A stretch of 64,000 bases of DNA from positions 620,001 to 684,000 of the forward strand of contig SSNU01000163.1 of NCBI GenBank assembly GCA_012064415.1. The letters run 5' to 3'. This document shows, in pieces, positions 23,610-35,700 of the stretch; position 1 is the stretch's first letter; the number at the start of each line of letters is the position of its first letter. Position numbers and translations under genes: made by a program. The DNA comes from Gyrodactylus bullatarudis. Its lineage: Eukaryota > Platyhelminthes > Monogenea > Gyrodactylidea > Gyrodactylidae. A model generated the notes under the pieces. It did no database searches, was not told the origin of the DNA, and saw only the letters and a program-made list of their open reading frames with translations.

Positions 23610-23770
23610 TTTCACATGGATATCCAATTTTGGGTAGTTACGCTGTTAAACTGTTTAACTTAGCTATTACAATTTAATTGACAATTTGAATTTGAATACA
23701 TGTCCAATTCTAACAAATAATTCCCCTTCGGAGATAACTTTAAAATGATTTGTTTTGTCTGTATTATATT
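23610..23770. promoter_or_regulatory. divergent promoter interval, MIS12-like / LARS2
   Basis: 161 bp separate the two start codons. The stretch is AT-rich and must hold both 5' untranslated regions and core promoters, unless upstream exons exist. No TATA element can be assigned with confidence. Confidence 0.5.
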
Positions 23771-26700
23771 ATGAAAATTTTAAAGTTGAAAAGAAGCGTT
23801 ACATTCACGCGTCGTTATTTCAATGTAATTCATTCTTTTAAAACTTAGGTTATATCTCAAGTGAAAAAAATTGAGAAAGAATGGAGAGAAAAGTTCCCAA
23901 AACTGAGAAATGAGGACAAAAATGATCGTAAAAATATCTCATACGTCCTTTCAATGTTCCCCTATCCATCTGGAAATCTTCATATGGGTCATCTCAAAGT
24001 TTATACAGTCGCTGATACCATTTCTCGATTTTATCAGTTGTGTGGTAAAAATATTTTTCAGCCTCTTGGTTGGGATTCCTTTGGATTGCCTGCTGAAAAT
24101 GCTGCTATTGACAATAACCTGAATCCCAAGGAGTGGACAGTAAAGTAATCTAGTTTTTCTTTTCTATTCTCATAAATTAAGAAACATTGAAAGAATGAGA
24201 AAACAAATGAATAGAGACATGTTCTTACAGATAAATTGGGAAAATGAAATCAACACCTGTGATCCCACCTACTACAGGTGGACACAATGGATTTTTTTGA
24301 AATTACTAGAAAATGGATTCGCATATCAAAAGTCTGGTCATGTCAACTGGGATCCTGTTGATGAGACAGTTTTGGCTGATGAACAAGTTGACGCCAATGG
24401 TTGTTCTTGGCGATCTGGAGCTAAGGTCGAGAAAAAATCCATGATTCAATGGTTCTTTTCCACTTCTTCCTTTTCAGAGGTACCTTGATTTTCTCACTAC
24501 TTTTTTCAGTCGCTATTGGAGGGTCTCGAAGAAATCAATGACAGTGATTGGAATGATGTGGTAAACTTACAAAGAGGTTGGATCGGGGCACCCAACGGAA
24601 CAATTCTACGTCTTCCTGTCTACTCTTACGAGAATAATTCCAAGTTAATCGATACTGTCCATTGTTTTGTGAAGAATGTGCAAGATTTTGTCACTCTCCA
24701 GGTTCCCTTCATCCTGATCAACAAGACTCATCCCCTTGCCTATGTTGGCGATTTTAGCACATGCAAGGAATTGAATAATTCCAGAAAATTGAATTTCTCA
24801 CCAGACCGAGTGGATGATCTACCCACGAGAAAATTCACTATCCAGTCAGCAGCCCAGGCTAAGCCTTGGAATGATCGTCTCAACTTGTACATCAAACATC
24901 CTATAACAGGTGATAAAATTTCTATTGTTATATCTAATGAAAGAATCAATCGCTTCGAGGAAGCCGACCATGCTCTTCCCGCAACACCCGACACCTGTGA
25001 CATCTCAAGGAATATTCTCGACGAATTCAACTTTGACCAGGCCAACCTCAAGCTGGAATTCAAGGATGGCCTTTGTAACACTCCAGATATTCCCATGGTG
25101 TGTAAAAATGTAGATTTCAGTTGAAATTCAAAGTGATTATTTTATTTTCACCTTTATAGACTCACGGAAAAACCAAAGAGGAAATCAGCAAAGCAGCCTG
25201 TGAATATTTCAAGGTAAACTATTGTTGCTCTTTTAATCTTGAAAATAGAAAATGAAAATCGGCGGTTACATGAGTAGTTCTCTGCGCAATGACTGGTTGA
25301 TCTCTCGTCAGCGTTATTGGGGTACTCCGATACCTATTGTCTATTGTGATAATTGTGGTGTAGTCCCGGTCCCAGAAAAGGATCTTCCAGTGATGCTGCC
25401 AGATGCAAGGGAAAACTTTAAGAGGGGCCATTCGATCCTAAAGAATAATGAAGAATGGGCCAATACTCTTTGTCCAAAGTGTCAGGGGCCAGGAAGGCGA
25501 GAAACTGATACTATGGACACCTTTGTTGATTCTTCCTGGTACTTTCTACGCTACATTGACAGTAAAAACGAGAAGGAATTGATCAATCCGAAATTAGCCG
25601 AAGACTTTTTGCCAGTCGATGTATACATTGGAGGCTTGGAACATGGTATGTTTGGTTTTATTTGATCAACTTCTTTTTAAGCCATAAAGCATTTGTATTA
25701 CTCGCGATTCGTTTGTCATTTCCTCAATCAGATTGGTGTTATACCTGTACGAGAGCCCTTCAAAAAGTTTTTACCCATCGGCCAGATCATGGGACAAACT
25801 TTAAAGGGAAGAAAAACTGGCCGTTATTACAAAAAGACTGAGGTTTCCCTCAAGGATAAAAGTATTTTTATTATTTATATCAATTTACTTTAAAGTAGTC
25901 TGATGATATATAAATAAACTAGAATACCATTCTGAAAACGAAGAGATTCACGCATACTTTGACAAAATGAGCAAATCAAAGCTTAACGGAATTGAGCCTA
26001 GAGAAGTTGTCGAAAAGTTGGGTCTTGATATTACTAGACTTCTCATCCTTAGCAATACTGGCCCTCAAAAGTCAAGGAATTGGGAAGACAATGGACCGGG
26101 TAAGCGTGAGAATCTTTTATGAGGGCGTTTTTCATTTGAATTTTTAATTCCAAGAAAGATGTTTTACATCATCATGAGAGAATGAATACTCAACACCCAT
26201 GGAATTTGAATTATTCATAGGAATTATTCAATGTGTAGTAGTACACCTATTGAGATTGCCTCTAATTTTTAATTCACCATTTCCCCTCCTTTTACCTTTG
26301 TACAGTCCTCTTGGGAGTTGAGAATTGGCTCAAGAAGTTGTTCTTCCTCACTGACTCCAAAAATTATCAGGCACCAGCTGAGAGCGATCTGTACAATTCA
26401 TTAGACGGCAATTTCGATCATCTACGCAACGTTCATGGAAGAACTCTGAAACAAGTGAGTGAATTTGAAATTGTATTATTCTGTATTGCCTGTAGTTTGA
26501 ATCTCGGATAGTTGCTTTTGAATAATTACCAAGCCACTCTTACAAGGGCTCAAAAGCTGATTGATATAAAGTAGGAAATCTATGACTAAAGAACTCACAT
26601 GAAGCCCACGAGAGCATTGCTTTTCCTACAAGTGTCTCTTCAAATCCTATAGATAAACTTGGATCTATACTACTATTTAACCCTTCGTGTCCTAAATTAT

Positions 26701-29700
26701 TTTTTCTTGATCACAAAAGTAATAATCACACCAAAATAATTGTACTGATTCCGATTCTGAATTCTCTTTTGAAAGTCGACTAATCATTTCAAAGATAATA
26801 GATGTTAAAATTGGCTTTTTTTCACTCCAAAGTCAGTTATCCTCTAAAATATCAGAGATATCGAGCAGGCGATTGTAAAATTGAAAACTTCTGAAAAAAA
26901 TTGCTTTCATGAAAAATATGGTCATTTTTCAAATTTCGTTTTGGCGCCAAAAATCCCACTTTTTCGAACTTTGAACTGAAAATTTTTATTGATTTGAAAG
27001 TGGAAGTGTGACCAGAAGATGTTTTAGGATCGCAATAAGATAAGAAAGCCGAATATGCTAAATCTGTTCATTTTCACTACTTAAAAATTAATGGAATTTC
27101 GATTTGTCGAAATCCCTCCAAAATCGTGAATCTTGAGATAATTTGTCGGCGATATTTGGTTTTCTTGTTTTATTGTGATCCTGAGATTCAACTTTTGATC
27201 ACTCTCTCACTTTAAAATCAATAAAAATTTTCAGTTCAAAGTTCGAAAAATGGGATTTTGGCGTCAAATCGAAATTTGAAAAATGACCATATTTTTCATA
27301 AAAATTTTTTTTCAGTATCTTTTTCTTCAAATCTTAAAAGTGGATAACATGACTAGGATTCCGAAAAATCTGCAAACTATTCGAATTTCTTTGAAATCAT
27401 AGATTCCCAACTTCATATCAACTAACTTTTTTGACTTACATTGTCAAAAAATCACCCTTCTCCAAGTAACTTTGGTTAGCATCGGTAAAAGGCCATCTTT
27501 ATGAATTATACACATTTTTTTGCTTAATAAATTTCTTATCTAATGTGAGGCGAAAAAATGATTCTGAATATCTTTCAGTTCAAAATATTGTCCAAGAAAG
27601 TTTTTGTTCCACTCGTGAACCAATGGGACATGAAGGGTTTTAAGGCCCAAATATTTGTGAGTTCCGAGTCAAATTCAGGAAAAGTGTGGACATTTTTGAG
27701 AGTTTAAAATCGATTCCTTTGTAAAAATTATAGATTTCCTTTTCTTTTAAACGCAAGTCCAATGTCAGACTTTGAAATCAAATTTAAAATCTCTACATGT
27801 GGTTTTAAGATTTTTGATTAAATGTAATTTTGATAAGATCTCACAACCTTGCCCTTCCTTCTTTACTTAAACTATGCATATACAAGGAAATAGTTTTTTA
27901 AAATTCAATATGCATACTATTAATTGTGCTAGCTCTTTTGTTTCTTTTCATTTCCCGGGAAATGTCTAAGAAAATTCATGATGCAAAATTAGACATGGGG
28001 TTTTTCCCTTCTCCATTCATTCATAATGAAATAATTCTCGAGGAATAGTTTATGGACATATTCCTACGCTCTCCTCGAATTGTAAACATGGGTTTATCTC
28101 ATTTAGACAAATTAGTAAATTTCTTCATGAATTTGACATACCCTAGCATACCCCCAGCCCCCTTCAAATAAATATTTTGGATTATAGAAATTTTTTTTTT
28201 CAAAACACATCTTCTCTCTTGCTATCACAAGAATAGTCCTGTGTGAATCCTGAATCTACCTCTGCATGAGAGCGAACCCCTGTAGGAAGAAGGAAAGCAG
28301 TTCTCTATCCCTGCTCGGATCGGAATTAAAACTCCAAAAGGGAAGAGGAGAACATTCTCAATTTTCTCTCAAATGAGATCTACATTATTTTTGAAAGGAA
28401 AAGTGTACTTTGAGAAGAAAACTAATTTATTGAGAAAGTTAGAAAGAGAGATTAAACAAAGGTAAAGGTTAGACGATGATCCTGATATTAATCCTGCACC
28501 CTCCCCGTTTCTCCTAGGCAGTAGGCATCCTAAAGTGTCTCTCTACCCAATGTTGCAAAGGATATCATCATCCCCATTTCCAATAACACTAATAATCATA
28601 CATTACTATTGCATTAATATGGAGAATTAAAGAAATTCACATTTCCCTTTGTTCACGAGTGTGTCTGTATGATTATTAATCTGCTACTACTAGATATCCA
28701 CCCTTTGATATTCTCTCTCTCATATCTTCAATATCATGTTCTCTTACTCTAGGCTTGAATGGAGGAAAACAATTTCAAATTTATTCAGAATTATCCTGGA
28801 GAAAATAACTGAAAAGTCTAATGATGTATTCTCATCACTGTTTTTTTCTCAATTCCTTGTACTGTAGCAGATAATTTTTATAAAGATTTTTTTCGAAAAT
28901 TCCCAGCTGTCTACATAAATTATGATGCTTGAATATCTAGGTGTAAAACTATTCTTGGATTAATCCTTTTCTTAGGGGTGATGTCAATACAAACTAACAA
29001 CGCTACTTTTGAGTAGTATGTAAATACAAGAATTCATGATTGGTTATGTTCAAGTTGTGCAAGAAACTAACTGACCTTCATGGTTGGCTTGAAAAAATAT
29101 ATAACTGATTCAAGATTGATAATAAGTTTTTTTACGGGTGGTAGTGAGGTCATGAACTTTAATCGATGTATAAAAATTCTCTTGTAAATTTTCATGCTGA
29201 TTCCGAATCTGTGCTCAGAATTTTCATATCTTACAAGGTTTGGTATAAATTGGGAAAATGTGAAAAAGCGAAATTCGCAAAAACAGGCATAACATAAGTC
29301 GAATTTTAAAAGAGAAAAACTGGTTTATCTAGATCAAATTCATACCATTCAAAAGAGCGGACTATTTTACACATTTTAGGCCTATTTTAAAATCGTTTTG
29401 AATCTCGAAGAGCATTTTAAATTAAAAAAAATTAATATCACTCTTTTCACTGATGTATCGTATGAGTTTTTGTTATTCCTGATCTCGAAGTTATTGAGCA
29501 CTTTAATTCAAAAGTGATTCGATATAAGTTCGTAAATTTTTTTTATTTTACCACCAGTGTTATTTACAGTGTTATTATTTTCTTAAAAAAGACCATATGG
29601 AGAAAAATTTGGCGCAGAATCGAATATCCCCACTTCAATCATGAACCCATATAGTGCATTTTCTTTTTTTAAATCAACAGTTGATATTCAAATCTTTCTT

Positions 29701-32700
29701 CATTGATTTAAAAGAAGGGAATAACAGAATTATCATAGAAAAGAATGGAATTACAATCAAGGGCCAAACATGGCTGTCATTCATAGTAATTCTCGATAAA
29801 GAAATTTTTGATAGAACCAGTAATTTGAACTGATCTCGGTTCTTACGAATTTCAATTTTTTTTTCAAAAATTTGGAAATATTCTTTTTACGTATACACAG
29901 ATGCGTGAAAGTGGAATTTCTCATTTGGATTTCAACAAATCTCTGATAATCTTGTTAAATTCAACGAGAATAGTCTTTCTAAAGGATAGATTTCCAATAA
30001 TTTCTATATTACAATTAATTGAGCCAATTTATCCAGTAAATTATTTACCTGAGAATCATCTCGTATTATCATGGGACTCGTATCTCGCACTGAACCAAGT
30101 TGGCATTCATGTTTACATTCTATTTGATAGAAATTGCTCTTCCCATTTAAATGTAATTGGTTTAAAGTAACACGAAGAAGTGACTGTGTTAATCCTTTGG
30201 TAGGATATCAATTTCAAGATCGAATTTCTCCCTAGGGAATTACAGATAACTCTATTAAGATAACTTACAAACTGTATTACTTACATCAGTTACATTGCTA
30301 TTAAATTAACTCCTACCATTGTAGAAGTGCTAACAACAAGAGAGACACACCTAAAAAAGAAGGTAAAAGGCATCCTCTATTCAGGCCTCTCTTGATAAGA
30401 TAAGTAAAAAAGTCACACACTCTCTAAGCGCATTCTAATAAATATAATCTACAATTGCAGCAATAACTAATGGAATAAGGAAACATCTATACTATACAGT
30501 AGTTTGTTATTTTAGATGAAAAAGTTCATAAAAACAATTTAAATTCAATTGATGAAATTATCATCATCCACCTGCTGTGTAGTACTGGAGAAAATAACTA
30601 GTTCTCGTAGGAGGAGGAGTAAGGAAATTGGATTGATTTTCAATTTTCATTTTCAAAAAAACATGCCTGTGACAAAATGACCTTATTACAGTTTATTAAA
30701 AACATGGAATACCCGAATAAACTTCAAAACTCTTATTTTCTAAATAAGCTTCGGGAAATCCTAGTATAAGCTAATATTTTGGACAATCCAATAGAACGAT
30801 TAATTTCTCAACAAATACAATTTATGTATCTGACGAGTGATTAAATTTCAACCATTTTTGATTGAACAAGGTCTTAAAACAGTAACTCGTGTAATTGATT
30901 GCTTTGAACGAATGATTTTCTAGATATTTAACTTCTTTCTAGCTCAACAGAGATAATGTTGTAATAGAAAAATATCAAGCATTAATTTACTCAATAGAAT
31001 AACACCATGAAAAATGATAATTGATTTATAGAAGAAGTTTTTCTGTCATTTACAGATTTTCAAAATTTTGAATTTCTTTAAAAATACAGTGTATATAGTA
31101 CCTGTAAAATTTCTGTGAACTAAAATCATTTGAAAATTATTTTACACAATCCTGAAGCTTATTTTAAAAAAACCGAAATCCTAAAAGTATTACTGCTTTC
31201 AGATCATAGGTGATAATGATAAGTGTTTCTTTCGAGGGTAATTTAGAAGAATCCAAGACCTCACTCTGGATTCTGTCTCGTTTCTATATCATAGAGAAAT
31301 GTTCTTTCCAAGATTTTTAAATAAATTAATAAATACAGACTTTGATAGAGCTTTCTATATTACTTAATTCTAAAAAAAACCAATATAGTGCTTAGTTAGT
31401 AAAAAAAAGAACTGGCAAGAGAGGCAGACCTTGAGGAGACATTAGGCTACAAATTCAATTACACTCTACTAATTTCTTCCCTTTTGCAATTCACATCTCC
31501 TTTTACAGGCAATTCCTCTTGAGATTGCCATGATTCATTCCCCTTTAATAGAATGGAATGTTGACTCTTCCCGCCAATACTCACGATGATGATTTACTCA
31601 TTTAATCCCCATTTGTGTATAGAGAGACACACACACACACCAAAGTTAAGCACATGGAAAGTAATGCCGAACTCATACTCTGAGTGAGGCAAATTTGTGA
31701 CCAATTTGTTAGATTTTCCCTAGCTTTTATGCGTATGTCACTCTCTTGCTTGTTCTCCATTTTTGCTTATAATTCATTTATAATACAAAAGATTTCTAAT
31801 TTCTTCATCATCCATCATTTCCCCCTTAGTTGGTTATATAAGGAAATTGTCAACAATATTTGAATAAAAATCTCATTCGTCACAGAGAATTATTGTCCTT
31901 TAATTCGTTTTTTTTGTTTTTAAATATCCAGAAAATATGAGATTGATTTAAAACGTTTTTTACCAACAAAAAAAACTAAGGCTAAAAGTAGCAAACAAAG
32001 AGATGGATTGCTTTCATCATTTATTCTGTATCAATTCAAAATAATTCCAGCGACTCTGGCCAGTCTTAGGTAAAGATAGATCAATGTCAGAGAGCGAGAG
32101 ATAGATAGGGGCGCACATCAAAGGCATTATCTCTTGCATTATCGTCATGCAATTTATGATTATTCTCTGCATAGTATTAATAACATAGCCATAGTGTTCA
32201 ATAACGAATGAAATCTATATGACACATTCATTCTATATTAAAAGGGTGTTCTGTGTTTTTCCAAATATATTAAAACAATACTCTCTTCTACTTTATCTTA
32301 TTTTATTTTATGTTTTTATGTATCATTTCAGATCAATGAAATATTTGAAAATTCCTTCATGATTAATGTGACAATATCAAGGCTGCAAGAGTTGACTGAT
32401 GCCCTAAGAGTAAGTGGATCTGTGTATTTTGTATATATTATTGATCAAAAGTTTAAGATCCTTTGTAAATTATTGGTAATAGAACTGAAAAAATGTCATT
32501 TTTTGAGAGCATACAGTTGATTCCCTTTGTTTTTCTTGAATTGTCTCCAAAAAATTTGATTGGAATCTCCAAGATTTAGTGAACAATATCATATCGAGAT
32601 TATTCAATCATTTGAGAAATATTCAAATATTTCAACTGGTAAAGAAATCTATTTCTGCCTGGAAAGAGGAGATATTTTCTGGGATAAAGCATCCTTTGAC

Positions 32701-35700
32701 ATTAGAAATTTTCAACATGATAAAATATACCGAAAATACAGATGGTTTTTGTTCGAGAAATATGTTTTACAATGAGAGATCATTCTAGAGATTTACTAGT
32801 GAATCGTGAAAATAACTAACCTATAGATCACTAAGATTTTTTTAAATGAAGAATTAGAAGAGCAATCTGTTTGAGGCCCTAATCATCTTGAGTTTTGGAC
32901 ATGGCCTTTCGTCATCAGTACATCGAGAGATTTAAAATAATTTTATTACGATATTTCAAAAATACGTTCTCTGTCCATGCGAATTAAATTGTGTTTATAC
33001 CCTACATGTAGGACGCTGGGTAATACAGCTGGGTATAACAGCTGAATGTTGATTTTCTCATTATCCATTTCAAAAAACCACAATTCACTAATGATTCGTA
33101 AGAATCGATGCCTAATTCAGTAATTGAAAATAATTTTAAATTTTCTACTCAAATGTTTTTGAAATAACATTGATCTGTGCATGATAAACCACTGGGATTT
33201 TTCAAATAGAGAATTAGAAGAGAAATCTTTGGTTATGATACCCAATAGGCTAGGGTGAAAGTTTTAACATCATATTAGGATCAAATTTTCTGATAGAACT
33301 ATCATTTCTAAGCATTATTTTCTATTGAAGAATGTGTCGAAAATGATTCTCCATTATGTTATTTTTTTGTTAGACAAAATCTTATATTGAATTATGAAAA
33401 AAATTAAATAATTTTCACAAAATAAATGTAAATAAAACTGATAAATAGCCTGAAATAATTTTGATCTTGTGGATTTATAATGTTTTTAAATAGAATGGCA
33501 ATGAAAATAGAGAAATTTTTAATAATAAACTCTAGTCTCTGAAGTGTTATTATTTAATGTAGATAAGAATAGAGAAGAGACTTGGAATAATCCAGGTTAG
33601 ATCTGATGTGCAACATGACTAATTTAAGAATCCAAAATTTTTCGAATCGCCGCTTAATTTTCAATGAATTTTTACTACGCAATCACTAAAATCCGGAATA
33701 TCTTGACCATTTAATGGGTTTCTTAATTTTTATCTTCAAAAAAAGTAATCTTGTCATCAAAAGGGGCTTCATGGTTAATTTCGTTATTCTATCATGTCCG
33801 TAGGATATTGTGGGAAAAATGGACAATGACATAATGGAGAATGACTTTCACGCTTTAAAATTATGCAAAACATGATCTGAGTACTAAAATTTATCAGAAA
33901 AGTAAGTCCTCTCGTGAGTGTTGGGAGAAAAAAAATTTTCACCCTAGCCTAATACCCAATATTTTATATGTAGGCTATAAAGAAAATCTCATATACATGC
34001 CCCAGAAGAATTTTCTCTCGATGTACTGATCATGATATACGTCATGTTAAAGACTCAAGATGGTCAGGAGGCATAAAAAGATTCAGCCTTGTGTATAACA
34101 GCCATAGAGTTGTTTCCTGATTCTCCATTTCAAAAAATCATTGTAACATGTATATCATGAAAGCTAAAGTAACATGTAAATCATGGAAATTTACTGTCGA
34201 AATAGAACTTGAATTTTAATTCTCATTAAAGTTTAAACTCTCTTGCTCGGCCTATTGATATTTCCTACACGAATCATAATTATAATGATATAATAAATGG
34301 GTTAGATAATAATGTATGTGTGTATCATTTCCCTAACTGTACAGCTATTCCCGATGCAATTTTTTGATTTTTACAAAAAACCTCATTTTTTCATCAAGCT
34401 ATCAAAATTTTCTGAACAATTTCACGTGCGAAAGTCTACTTCCTTTTTTTCGATCATTTTTACTGCTTGGAAATTGATGAATCAGAATTTTCCAAGATCA
34501 ATTCAAGATAACGCTTGATTGCTCTCTTGTCTTCGACCATTTTTTCTCTTAAATCAGTGAAATTGTACCTTTTGAATAGGTTTCCAAGAAATGCTTTAAA
34601 ATTTTTGATAGCTTGATGAAAAACTGAGAATAGCTTCGTATGTAGGATTGTGATCAGTCCTGATGTAACTAAAGAGGCCAGACCCAACAGACTCTCGCAT
34701 AGTTTTATAAAGTACATCTTACAGAGGGACAAAAAAGCAATTAAGAAATGTTTTTCCCTTTTTTCATCCTGCACGACGAAAAATTCTTTGTGTAATTTTG
34801 AAATTAGAAATTAAATTGAAATAAATTACCAATCTATGTCCCTCCATCTCTGCCCATTTCCTCCACCCCCTCTGTTTTGTGATAAAACATTTTTTTACAA
34901 AAGAAACACCCGAACAATATCTCCCCCATTTTTGACAATGAAATGCAGATAAATGAAAAATCTTTCCTGTTCTGAATGAAACTTGGTTCATCCCAATGAG
35001 ACAACTGGGCAAACCTTGAGGTAAAGTGGTAAAGCATTTTACAAAAGAAAAAGGACACAAGAATAATCTTCCTTTTTTGAATTTTAATTAGGAGAATTAC
35101 ATCTTTATTCTGATTGTGTACAAGAGAATGAGTCTTGCTCCGACTCAAAAATGTCTTTTTCATTGTAATTGTTTGAAAACTATAGATTTCAATCAATGAT
35201 AGTAGATTTTCTACAAATACCATTTTGAATGAATTTTCCCTTGAGAAAATGATAATCATGATTGCATATCTACAAATGTGACTTTAAAAGAGAGAAATTC
35301 CCACTCTTTCGTCCAGGATGTCTAGGAGAGTGTTTGTGTGAAGAAAACAAAACTGAGACAAAAAATAACATGTCAATAAAAGGGGAATTCCCCCTTTTGT
35401 CGAAATGTCGACTGTTAAAATAGCAATATGACTCTGATCAACTGTCAAATCCCAACTAGGATGACTTACACATAAAGTACATTTAAACTTTGTTAGTATT
35501 TTGATAAACTCTTATCAATTACTTTTTTATCATTTACTTAAGGTACGTGAAGACGACCTTTTACTATACAACACCAAGTTATTATAATACTGTAATAGAA
35601 TATAGTTTAAATTCAACCTCTCTCTTCATTCATTACAATACAATATGTAGGAATGGCCAACTGGGCTAGAACCTATATCAATCAAGTCTTTGCTTATTTA

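Larger units (their letters stand above)
26455..32331 (+). other. LARS2 intron 9 (5.9 kb), repeat-filled
   Basis: No second gene is evident inside. It contains the TTAA-bounded element at 26677-27643 with a nested GGCGCC foldback, a CA microsatellite at 31627-31641, and a segment near 29150-29560 resembling 9150-9560. Open frames up to 89 codons show no family features. Confidence 0.6.

Noticed and set aside
23861..24148. LARS2 start at a GTG codon at 23861
   Set aside because: A GTG start is implausible for an animal nuclear gene; the ATG at 23771 with a targeting peptide fits better, despite needing a 24-nt intron.
24740..25096. 118-codon minus-strand frame
   Set aside because: It is the antisense shadow of the LARS2 editing-domain exon.
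34460..35259. Overlapping minus-strand frames of 98-141 codons inside LARS2 intron 10
   Set aside because: They overlap one another in different frames, are low in complexity and have no family motif; at most one could be real.
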